Source: Flavobacteriales bacterium
GTDB lineage: Bacteria > Bacteroidota > Bacteroidia > Flavobacteriales_D > Sanyastnellaceae
Assembly: GCA_028823435.1 (NCBI GenBank)
Contig: JAPKBK010000111.1
Span: 1 to 6,145 of the forward strand
DNA: 6,145 bases
Reading direction: 5' to 3'
Below are positions 1-6,145 of the stretch, piece by piece; position 1 is the first letter of the stretch, and each line of letters begins with the position of its first letter. The notes under the pieces were generated by a model. The model saw only the letters and a program-made list of their open reading frames with translations. It was not told where the DNA came from and ran no database searches. Position numbers and translations under genes: made by a program.

Positions 1-1451
1 GGTCCAAAATGCAGAAACAAAAAGTCACATTTGAGGAAGTCTATGATGTGTTTGCGGTCCGGATCGTCATTAACACAGAACGCGCGAAAGAGAAGACTGA
101 GATTTGGAGAGCCTACTCAATTGTGACGGACTTCTACCAACCGAACCCAGACAGACTGCGAGATTGGATCAGCTTACCCAAAGGAAATGGCTACGAATCA
201 CTCCATACCACAGTCATGTCTCCGACAGGGAAATGGGTGGAGATTCAGATTCGCAGTGAACGAATGGATGAAGTTGCGGAAAAAGGATTCGCGGCACATT
301 GGAAATACAAAGAGGGCAATAAAGAGACTGCAGCGGGAAATCAAATCGATATCTGGTTGAATCAAATCCGCGAGATCTTAGAAAGCAATCAAGACGATGC
401 ACTCGCATTTATTGATGAGTTCAAGATGAACTTAACGACGAGCGATATTTTTGTATTTACACCGAATGGAGATATGATTACCCTCCCGAAAGGTGCGACG
501 ATTTTGGATTTTGCGTTCCGCATTCACACGAAGATCGGATCACAATGTATCGGTGGTAAAGTGAATCACAAGCTTGTGCCCTTGAGTTATCAACTGAATA
601 GTGGCGACCAAATCCAGATCATCACCTCACGCAAACAGATCCCGAAAGAGGATTGGGTAAATTACGTGGTTACGTCACATGCCAGACAGAAAATAAAGCA
701 TTCTCTAAAAGAAGTTGAGCGTTCAAAATCAATTGAAGGCAAAGAAATATTCAAGAAGTGGGCAAAAAAGAAGGGACTGTTATTTATCGAGGCAAATATC
801 CTCTCTCTTTATAGAAAGCTTAAATTCGATTCTGCCCAAGAAATGTATTTCCTTATATCAAATGGAACGCTCGAATTAGATAGCATCAAAGGGTATGAAT
901 TAAAACAAGGTAAAATACTTTGGGAAAAAGGACCTCAACCAGATACCTCTAAAAGAACCGAAGTCTCTGAAAAGTATATCCCCAACGCCAAAGAGGACAC
1001 GCTTCTCATAGGGGAGAGTATGCAGAAACTAGACTACACGCTTTCAAAATGTTGCAACCCTATTGCAGGAGACGATGTTTTCGGCTTTATAACTGTTATC
1101 GGAGGCATTCGGGTTCACAGACGCAATTGTCCCAACGCAACAAATATGCTGTCAAAATATGCGTATCGGATGATGAAAGCACGGTGGACAAGTAAGGCTC
1201 AAACTCAGTTCAAAGTAAAACTCCAAATTACCGGAATCGATGATGTCGGACTCGTAAATCAACTCACTGAAGTGATCTCAGCAGACATGCAAGTCAATAT
1301 GATTGCAATTAGCATGGAATCTAAGGATGGTGTTTTTGAGGGGAACATAACAGCACTTGTAATGAATACAACACATTTAAGAGATATTATAGAAAAGTTG
1401 AAAAATGTTAATGGAGTTCATACTGTTGAGAGGGTAGACGAAGAACGATAG
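1..1451 (+). CDS. Rel/SpoT-type (p)ppGpp synthetase/hydrolase, 5'-truncated by the window edge
   Basis: This enzyme makes, and in bifunctional forms also degrades, the alarmone (p)ppGpp from ATP and GDP/GTP in the cytoplasm during starvation. The reading frame is open to the left edge (codons from base 3), so the ATG at 9 is internal and the N-terminal hydrolase domain lies outside the window. Counting from that Met, the visible synthetase part has AVRIV (16-20), RLRD (49-52), GYESLHTTV (61-69) and EIQIR with the catalytic Glu at 78. A TGS domain follows at about 145-205, then the conserved-cysteine region with CCNP (Cys348, Cys349), His370 and Cys374, and a C-terminal ACT domain from about 401. 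RLRD resembles the RxKD motif of bifunctional Rel/SpoT enzymes, not the ExDD of synthetase-only RelA; this is inference, because the HD hydrolase residues are not visible. About 480 residues of a family of roughly 700-750 are present, with no frameshift. The fur-like gene follows within 25 bases. Confidence 0.95.
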   Translation, partial: SKMQKQKVTFEEVYDVFAVRIVINTERAKEKTEIWRAYSIVTDFYQPNPDRLRDWISLPKGNGYESLHTTVMSPTGKWVEIQIRSERMDEVAEKGFAAHWKYKEGNKETAAGNQIDIWLNQIREILESNQDDALAFIDEFKMNLTTSDIFVFTPNGDMITLPKGATILDFAFRIHTKIGSQCIGGKVNHKLVPLSYQLNSGDQIQIITSRKQIPKEDWVNYVVTSHARQKIKHSLKEVERSKSIEGKEIFKKWAKKKGLLFIEANILSLYRKLKFDSAQEMYFLISNGTLELDSIKGYELKQGKILWEKGPQPDTSKRTEVSEKYIPNAKEDTLLIGESMQKLDYTLSKCCNPIAGDDVFGFITVIGGIRVHRRNCPNATNMLSKYAYRMMKARWTSKAQTQFKVKLQITGIDDVGLVNQLTEVISADMQVNMIAISMESKDGVFEGNITALVMNTTHLRDIIEKLKNVNGVHTVERVDEER

Positions 1452-1476
1452 GTTACATTTGCCACTGCAAAAGACA

Positions 1477-1935
1477 ATGTCAAGCGACGAGATATTAAAA
1501 CAAGCGCAAGAGATTTTCGAGGTTTACCTCGAAAAAAATGGGCACCGTAAAACGCCTGAGCGCTTTGCCATACTCCATGAAATCTATACCTACTATGGTC
1601 ATTTTGATGTAGAGACGCTCTTTTTACGCATGCAAAATAGTGATTGCCGTGTTTCGAGAGCCACGCTCTACAACACGATGGAGCTATTAATAGATTGTAA
1701 TTTGGTCCGGAAACATCAGTTTGGCGACAACATCGCTCAGTATGAAAAATCCCACAGAGTAGGGCAACACGACCATGTAATCATTGCCGATTCTGGCGAA
1801 GTTCTAGAGTTTTGCGACCCTAGGATTCAGCAGATAAAAGCAACTTTAGAGGAGTTATTCGACATCGAAATCCTCCATCACTCATTAAATATCTATGCGC
1901 GAAAGCGTAAAAACAAACAGAAGCATGAAAGCTGA
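1477..1935 (+). CDS. Fur-superfamily transcriptional regulator lacking the structural zinc cysteines
   Basis: A DNA-binding metalloregulator of the Fur/PerR/Zur superfamily, 152 residues from the ATG used here. The winged-helix part covers about 1-85, with RKTPERFAIL (24-33) and the recognition-helix signature SRATLYNTMELL (60-71). The dimerisation and metal-sensing part follows, with QHDHVI (97-102), EFCDPRI (111-117) and HHSL (134-137). Likely metal ligands His98, His100, Glu111 and His135 are kept. The CxxC of classical Fur after HDH is replaced by I103 and S106, and the C-terminal cysteine pair is also absent: the tail is basic, ending KRKNKQKHES. From memory, Bacteroidota relatives beside rel genes share this, so it may be a lineage trait. 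A TTG at 1459, six bases after an AGG, would add six residues; the ATG at 1477 was preferred because TTG starts are uncommon and the added residues match no family feature. The metal and the target genes cannot be read from the sequence. Confidence 0.88.
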   Translation: MSSDEILKQAQEIFEVYLEKNGHRKTPERFAILHEIYTYYGHFDVETLFLRMQNSDCRVSRATLYNTMELLIDCNLVRKHQFGDNIAQYEKSHRVGQHDHVIIADSGEVLEFCDPRIQQIKATLEELFDIEILHHSLNIYARKRKNKQKHES

Positions 1936-3208
1936 CGTACTACTGGGGCTCCAATGGGGCGACGAAGGAAAAGGTAAAATCGTAGATGTTCTCACACCTA
2001 AATACGGTGTGATCGCAAGGTTTCAGGGAGGACCTAATGCGGGACACACACTGATTTTTGACGGTAAAAAACACGTGTTACATACTATTCCAAGTGGGAT
2101 ATTTCGTGACAACACCTTAAATGTAATAGGCAATGGGGTGGTGATTGACCCTGTTATTTTCCAACGCGAAGTGGAGGGGCTGTTAAAGAGTGGCGTCAGT
2201 CCATTTGATTCTCTCGTCATTTCACGCAAGGCACATTTAATCATGCCGACACACGGACATTTAGATGCGGCATCTGAACAGGCGAAGGGAAAGGCCAAAA
2301 TCGGATCTACATTAAAGGGGATTGGTCCAGCATACATGGATAAAACTGGAAGAAATGGGTTGCGAATTGGAGATATCGAAAGCCCCGTATTTCAAGAGCA
2401 ATTTGAACAATTGCGGGACAAACATGCGCATATTTTAGAGCAGTACCCGAACTACGAATATGATTTAACTGAGTCCGAGACAAAGTGGCTAGAGGCCATT
2501 GAATTTCTTAAGAAATTTAAATTTATAGATAGCGAACACGTTTTAAATAACACCTTAAAAAATGGCAAAGGCATCCTCGCTGAGGGCGCCCAGGGCACCA
2601 TGTTGGACATTGATTTCGGCACATACCCATTTGTGACATCTTCAAATACCATTACTGCGGGTGCGTGTACTGGCTTGGGACTTCCTCCAAATAAAATTGG
2701 TGAAGTGTTCGGCATCTTCAAAGCATATTGTACGCGTGTGGGTTCTGGCCCTTTCCCCACTGAACTTCTGGAAGAAACTGGAGAAAAACTCAGAGCGGCA
2801 GGAAGTGAATTCGGTGCTACAACAGGAAGACCGCGGAGGTGTGGCTGGTTAGATTTGCCCCAATTAAAGTATGCAATTATGGTGAACGGCGTGACTCAGC
2901 TGTGTTTGATGAAAGCGGATGTACTGGGCGAATTTGACGAAATTCAAGTGTGTACCCATTACATCTATCGAGGTGAAAAAATTGATTATCTCCCTTACGG
3001 CATTGAACCAAATGAAGTTCAACCTGTATATAAAACATTTGAATGTTGGCCTGGAGATCTTACTGGTTTGAGAGATGTCGAGAATATTCCCGCCTCTCTC
3101 AATGCTTATGTGAAAATGATCGAGGAAGAAACAGGGGTTCCAATCTCCATTTTAAGTGTGGGTCCAGATAGAGAACAAACACTTCTACTCAATGCTGATT
3201 TGAAATGA
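1925..3208 (+). CDS. purA: Adenylosuccinate synthetase
   Basis: It condenses IMP with aspartate using GTP to give adenylosuccinate, the first committed step from IMP to AMP, in the cytoplasm. The 427-residue product matches the usual bacterial length of about 425-435. Visible signatures are QWGDEGKGK (10-18) with catalytic Asp13, GGPNAGHT with catalytic His41, GSTLKGIGPAY in the IMP-binding region, EGAQGTMLD, TGRPRRCGW in the aspartate/IMP loop, KADVLG as the guanine-specificity motif, and SVGPDREQT near the C-terminus. The ATG at 1925 is chosen because it places the strand leading to QWGDEGKGK at the normal distance from the start; an in-frame ATG at 1895 would add ten residues lying deep in the preceding gene. 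Its first 11 bases overlap the end of the fur-like gene, and its stop codon overlaps the next start, so translational coupling on both sides is likely. In E. coli this enzyme is inhibited by ppGpp, a link to the rel gene upstream. Confidence 0.97.
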   Translation: MKADVLLGLQWGDEGKGKIVDVLTPKYGVIARFQGGPNAGHTLIFDGKKHVLHTIPSGIFRDNTLNVIGNGVVIDPVIFQREVEGLLKSGVSPFDSLVISRKAHLIMPTHGHLDAASEQAKGKAKIGSTLKGIGPAYMDKTGRNGLRIGDIESPVFQEQFEQLRDKHAHILEQYPNYEYDLTESETKWLEAIEFLKKFKFIDSEHVLNNTLKNGKGILAEGAQGTMLDIDFGTYPFVTSSNTITAGACTGLGLPPNKIGEVFGIFKAYCTRVGSGPFPTELLEETGEKLRAAGSEFGATTGRPRRCGWLDLPQLKYAIMVNGVTQLCLMKADVLGEFDEIQVCTHYIYRGEKIDYLPYGIEPNEVQPVYKTFECWPGDLTGLRDVENIPASLNAYVKMIEEETGVPISILSVGPDREQTLLLNADLK

Positions 3209-4005
3209 TCTATTGGTTTACAGGCCAGCCTGGCCATGGTAAAACAACGCTCGCACTTGCGCTCGTGAATCAGCTTAGACGGCAAGGGTATGCGCCTTTC
3301 CACATTGATGGAGACGACCTGAGGAAGTTGACTACGAATCAAGATTATTCGAGACAGGGACGTGAAGGCAACATTCGTCGGGCTCAAAACATCGCACAAT
3401 ATCTTCATGCACAAGAAGAGATTGTTGTGGTCTCATTCGTTTCACCCTATCGGGAGATTCGAGAAGATTTGAAATCAACCACCGAGGTCACCGAGATCTA
3501 TGTTCACACAAAAGAAGTGCGGGGGAAAGAAGACCGACACGTCAAGGATTACGAAGCGCCACTTTCTCGTTTTATAGATATTGACACCACAAATACGAAA
3601 GTGCCAGATTGTGTTTCTCACATTCTAGAATCTGCACCAGTCCCGTCAAAAGAATTAAAGACCTTAGATAAAAGGAAGACTTTGGCTGTAGATTTTGATG
3701 GGGTAATTCACCGATATAGCAAAGGATTTCAAGGCCTCGAAAATGCGTATGACCCGCCTATGGAGGGTGCGCACGAAGTCTTACAGAGACTTAAAGACAA
3801 AGGCTATGTACTCAAAATAATGAGTTCCAGACCTGCGCTCGTCATTGAAGAGTGGCTTGAAAAATATGAGATGTCTCATTTGTTTGACAACGTGAGCAAT
3901 AGCAAGTTTGCAGCCACTGTTTACATCGACGACAGGGGATTTCATTTCACAAACTGGGCAACAGTTGAAGAAAAACTTGCTCTACACCCTAAATTCGCAC
4001 AATAA
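3205..4005 (+). CDS. Fusion of APS-kinase-like domain (CysC-like) with a HAD-family phosphatase domain
   Basis: A 266-residue cytoplasmic protein with two domains. Residues 1 to about 143 resemble adenylylsulfate kinase, which phosphorylates APS with ATP to PAPS: P-loop GQPGHGKTT (7-15), DGDDLRK (35-41), YSRQGREGNIRRA (48-60) in place of the usual FSxxDRxENIRR, SFVSPYREIR (77-86), and DYEAP (115-119). The segment from HT (101) to YEAP is roughly 15-20 residues shorter than in E. coli-type CysC: the DPKGLYKKAR lid and the FTGI motif are missing. After a short linker, residues 157-266 form a HAD hydrolase with all four motifs: DFDGV (163-167, nucleophile Asp163 and acid Asp165), Ser207 or Ser208 in MSSRP, Lys234, and DD at 242-243. 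The start codon shares four bases with the purA stop (ATGA). The downstream cysD and cysN genes support a PAPS role. The HAD substrate is unknown; a kinase for a different substrate is possible given the lost lid. Confidence 0.85.
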   Translation: MIYWFTGQPGHGKTTLALALVNQLRRQGYAPFHIDGDDLRKLTTNQDYSRQGREGNIRRAQNIAQYLHAQEEIVVVSFVSPYREIREDLKSTTEVTEIYVHTKEVRGKEDRHVKDYEAPLSRFIDIDTTNTKVPDCVSHILESAPVPSKELKTLDKRKTLAVDFDGVIHRYSKGFQGLENAYDPPMEGAHEVLQRLKDKGYVLKIMSSRPALVIEEWLEKYEMSHLFDNVSNSKFAATVYIDDRGFHFTNWATVEEKLALHPKFAQ

Positions 4006-4009
4006 CAGT

Positions 4010-4013
4010 AGGA
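4010..4013 (+). promoter_or_regulatory. Possible Shine-Dalgarno sequence for the DUF2061 gene
   Basis: AGGA sits six bases before the ATG at 4020, in the 14-base gap after the kinase-HAD stop codon. It is one of the few recognisable Shine-Dalgarno-like matches at good spacing in the window; an AGG also lies five bases before the alternative cysD ATG at 4228 and six before the TTG at 1459. Bacteroidota rely little on Shine-Dalgarno pairing, so the function is uncertain. Confidence 0.35.
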
Positions 4014-4019
4014 TTTAAA

Positions 4020-4238
4020 ATGGACGCAAAGAAATCACGTATTAGGCACATCGCAAAGACAATTACGTGGCGGATAATTGCATCGCTTACGACGTTTATT
4101 TTGGCCTATGTTTTCACACAGGATATCACGAAATCTTTGTGGTTAATGGGCACAGAAATGGTCCTTAAATTGTTACTCTACTATTATCATGAAAGAGTTT
4201 GGTTTAAATACGGCAAACTAGGTCGAGATGAAGAATAA
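4020..4238 (+). CDS. DUF2061 family small membrane protein
   Basis: A 72-residue protein matching the DUF2061 pattern: a basic N-terminus (KKSRIRHIAK), the TWR motif (16-18), and a C-terminal KLLLYYYHERVWFKYGK segment (50-66) that recalls the family's K..lYY.HER.W signature. Two hydrophobic stretches are visible, about 17-33 and 39-56, so it probably crosses the inner membrane twice as a small hairpin, with positive charges at both ends suggesting cytoplasmic termini. The function of the family is not established. From memory, its members are often found beside sulfate-activation genes, and here it lies between the APS-kinase-like fusion and cysD. A role in sulfate uptake or in holding the activation enzymes near the membrane is only a guess. 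It lies 14 bases after the upstream stop codon, and its own stop codon immediately precedes or overlaps the cysD start. Confidence 0.88.
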   Translation: MDAKKSRIRHIAKTITWRIIASLTTFILAYVFTQDITKSLWLMGTEMVLKLLLYYYHERVWFKYGKLGRDEE

Positions 4239-4239
4239 A

Positions 4240-5148
4240 ATGGCGGAGAGTTACAATCTTGATCATCTTACAGAATTAGAAGCGGAATCGATCTTCGTAC
4301 TCAGAGAGGTTGCGGCACAGTTTGACCGTCCTGCAATCCTTTTTAGCGGTGGGAAAGACAGTATCGTGGTGACACATCTTGCTTCAAAGGCGTTTGCTCC
4401 TGCAAAAATACCGATGCCCCTCGTTCACATTGATACAGGTCATAATTTTCCTGAAACGATTGCATTTAGAGACAACCTGGTCGCCGATTTAGGCGCACAC
4501 CTGATTGTAGGAAGTGTACAGGAAACAATTAATCAAGGGAAAGTTCAGGAAGAGACTGGCCACAATGCAAGTCGCAATAAACTTCAGACCACCACCTTAA
4601 TTGACACCATTGAAGAGAATAAATTTGACGCGTGTATTGGGGGCGCTAGACGTGATGAAGAAAAGGCGCGTGCGAAAGAACGCTTTTTCTCACACAGAGA
4701 CGATTTCAGCCAATGGGACCCTAAAAACCAACGTCCTGAACTCTGGAATCTATTTAATGGGATGCATGCACCTGGCGAACATTTCAGAGTGTTTCCTCTC
4801 AACAACTGGACAGAGCTAGACGTTTGGAATTACATTTTGAGAGAGAAAATCGCGCTTCCCAGTTTATACTTTTCTCATCAAAGAGAATGTATCACGAGAG
4901 ATGGGCAAATTTTATCCAATTCTAATTTTCTTCAGCTCAAAGAAAATGAAACGCCTGAAATGATGCAGGTTCGGTTTCGAACGTTAGGTGATTTGACCAT
5001 TACCGGGGCTTTTGAAAGCGATGCAGATAATCTAGAGAAAATTATTGAAGAGGTCGCAGCAACAAGAATCACAGAAAGGGGCGGAAGAATAGACGACAAA
5101 AGAAGCTCATCTGCTATGGAAGACAGGAAAAAGGACGGATACTTCTAG
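4240..5148 (+). CDS. cysD: Sulfate adenylyltransferase subunit 2 (ATP sulfurylase small subunit)
   Basis: The catalytic subunit of the heterodimeric ATP sulfurylase, which forms APS and pyrophosphate from ATP and sulfate, driven by GTP hydrolysis in CysN. It belongs to the PP-loop (PAPS reductase-like) ATP pyrophosphatase fold. Visible motifs counted from this start are LEAESI (13-18), the PP-loop SGGKDS (36-41), HIDTGHNFPE (63-72), GGARRDEEKARAKER (134-148), WDPKNQRPELW (159-169), VRFRTLGD, and a C-terminus ending DGYF. The product is 302 residues, the same length as E. coli CysD, and the N-terminus aligns without surplus, which favours this ATG. An ATG at 4228 would add four residues, overlap the DUF2061 gene by 11 bases, and has an AGG five bases upstream, so it is a real alternative. 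The cysN start follows 11 bases after the stop codon. No frameshift or missing key residue is seen. Confidence 0.96.
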   Translation: MAESYNLDHLTELEAESIFVLREVAAQFDRPAILFSGGKDSIVVTHLASKAFAPAKIPMPLVHIDTGHNFPETIAFRDNLVADLGAHLIVGSVQETINQGKVQEETGHNASRNKLQTTTLIDTIEENKFDACIGGARRDEEKARAKERFFSHRDDFSQWDPKNQRPELWNLFNGMHAPGEHFRVFPLNNWTELDVWNYILREKIALPSLYFSHQRECITRDGQILSNSNFLQLKENETPEMMQVRFRTLGDLTITGAFESDADNLEKIIEEVAATRITERGGRIDDKRSSSAMEDRKKDGYF

Positions 5149-5159
5149 AATTTAGGGAC

Positions 5160-6145
5160 ATGAGCGAAAACACAACAACAGACAATGGCTTACTTAGATT
5201 CACTACCGCTGGAAGTGTAGATGACGGAAAGAGTACACTTATCGGTAGACTTCTATTCGATTCAAAGAGCATTTTTGAAGACCAACTTGAAGCGATTAAC
5301 GATGCCTCAAAACAAAAGGGGCTTGAGGGGGTCGACTTGAGTTTACTGACGGACGGGTTACGTGCTGAAAGAGAACAGGGAATAACGATAGATGTTGCCT
5401 ACAGGTATTTTGCGACCCCAAAAAGAAAGTTCATTATTGCTGACACTCCAGGGCACATTCAGTACACAAGGAATATGGTGACCGGTGCTTCTACAGCGGA
5501 TCTTGCAATTATTTTAATTGATGCCAGACATGGACTTTTAGAGCAGACACATCGACACAGTTTTATCGCATCACTCTTGGGATTACGTCACCTCGTAGTT
5601 TGCGTCAACAAAATGGATCTTGTGAATTACGACGAGAAGAAATATCGTGACATCGTAGATCGATACAAAAGCTTCAGCTCACGTCTCGACATCACTGACA
5701 TCACATTCATTCCGATTAGCGCACTGAATGGTGACAATGTGGTGGACCGTTCTGAGAACATGACTTGGTATGGTGGCTCCACCCTTCTTCATTACTTAGA
5801 AAATGTTCATGTTGGAGCCGATCGAAATCTTCAGGATTGTCGTTTCCCAGTACAGTATGTCATCAGGCCTCAAACAGATGAACACCGAGATTTTCGCGGC
5901 TATGCTGGGAGGATCGCTTCTGGAGTTTTTAAACCAGGGGATGAGGTCGTGGCTCTTCCCAGTGAAATAAAATCAACCATTAAGGATATTTATCTTGGTG
6001 GAAAAAAACTCGAAAAGGCATTCCCTCCTCTTAGCGTGACTATGACGCTTGCGGATGACATTGATTTATCTCGAGGGGACATGCTTGTGCGGGAAAACAA
6101 TCAGCCCGAAAAAACAAATGTATTGGATGCTCGGATTTGTTGGCT
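5160..6145 (+). CDS. cysN: Sulfate adenylyltransferase subunit 1 (GTPase subunit), 3'-truncated by the window edge
   Basis: The regulatory GTPase of ATP sulfurylase; GTP hydrolysis here drives APS formation on CysD. The frame is open from ATG 5160 to the last base, giving 328 codons plus two bases. The translation-factor-type G domain is complete: G1 GSVDDGKST (18-26), the G2 region REQGITIDVAYRYF (71-84), G3 DTPGH (95-99), G4 NKMD (150-153) and G5 SAL (187-189), followed by TWYGGSTLL. A beta-barrel domain of the EF-Tu domain II type starts with FPVQYVIRP and continues to the edge; the rest of domain III is missing. Position 100, after DTPGH, is Ile where E. coli CysN has Glu. The gene follows cysD after 11 bases; AGGGA lies only one base before the ATG, too close to act as a standard ribosome site. 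Whether a CysC domain is fused at the C-terminus cannot be seen, though a CysC-like gene is already present upstream. Confidence 0.95.
   Translation, partial: MSENTTTDNGLLRFTTAGSVDDGKSTLIGRLLFDSKSIFEDQLEAINDASKQKGLEGVDLSLLTDGLRAEREQGITIDVAYRYFATPKRKFIIADTPGHIQYTRNMVTGASTADLAIILIDARHGLLEQTHRHSFIASLLGLRHLVVCVNKMDLVNYDEKKYRDIVDRYKSFSSRLDITDITFIPISALNGDNVVDRSENMTWYGGSTLLHYLENVHVGADRNLQDCRFPVQYVIRPQTDEHRDFRGYAGRIASGVFKPGDEVVALPSEIKSTIKDIYLGGKKLEKAFPPLSVTMTLADDIDLSRGDMLVRENNQPEKTNVLDARICW

Noticed and set aside
447..454. TATTTTTG, which matches the Bacteroidota -7 promoter consensus TAnnTTTG
   Set aside because: It falls inside the TGS-coding region of the rel gene, far from any downstream start, and I see no convincing partner -33 TTTG tied to a gene.
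1452..1476. The rel to fur gap as a site for a terminator or promoter
   Set aside because: At most 25 bases are available, with no inverted repeat and no promoter-like pair of elements.
2509..2526. AT-rich palindromic stretch (aaatttaaattt) that might be an operator or terminator
   Set aside because: It is inside purA, has no GC-rich stem or T-run, and is explained by Lys and Phe codons.
2023..2760. Two minus-strand open frames of about 100 codons opposite purA
   Set aside because: They are antisense to a clearly real gene, contain no domain signature and have no separate start context.
2661..2852. 63-residue open frame on the + strand inside purA
   Set aside because: It lies wholly within the conserved purA coding sequence in another frame, and its translation has no recognisable motif.
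3106..3414. 102-codon minus-strand open frame across the purA to kinase junction
   Set aside because: It runs opposite two well-supported coding sequences, and its translation looks like random reverse complement.
4584..4819. Open frames on both strands inside cysD
   Set aside because: Both are shadows of the conserved GGARRDEEK to WDPKNQRPELW region of CysD.

Overview
The window is a tightly packed stretch of bacterial chromosome with every gene on the + strand. It carries seven coding regions; the first is cut by the left edge and the last by the right edge. The order Rel/SpoT, Fur-family regulator, PurA, the A-rich start contexts (for example taaaATG) with few Shine-Dalgarno-like sequences, and the sequence style of several proteins all suggest a member of the Bacteroidota, probably a flavobacterium-like or related lineage. 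That placement rests on remembered family patterns and gene order, not on a search. Nothing points to a mobile element, prophage, CRISPR array, tRNA or rRNA.

Left half (1-3208), stringent response and purine genes. It opens inside the synthetase domain of a long (p)ppGpp synthetase/hydrolase of the Rel/SpoT type and continues through its TGS, conserved-cysteine and ACT regions. Next comes a Fur-superfamily regulator that lacks the structural zinc cysteines of classical Fur. A complete adenylosuccinate synthetase (purA) overlaps the end of the regulator gene by 11 bases.

Right half (3205-6145), sulfate activation. A two-domain protein starts inside the purA stop codon (ATGA overlap). Its N-terminal half is a shortened APS-kinase-like P-loop domain and its C-terminal half is a HAD-type phosphatase domain. 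It is followed by a 72-residue DUF2061 membrane protein, then cysD and the first two thirds or so of cysN. CysD and CysN together form ATP sulfurylase, which makes APS from sulfate and ATP; the kinase domain would convert APS to PAPS.

Gaps between genes are at most about 25 bases and three junctions overlap (two if the later cysD start is used), so the whole window reads as one operon-like unit with no visible internal promoter or terminator. No stretch over 300 bases lacks a gene. Most of the content is housekeeping. The points most worth a second look are the kinase-phosphatase fusion with its shortened lid, the DUF2061 protein inside the sulfate-activation run, and the zinc-site-less Fur protein between rel and purA.
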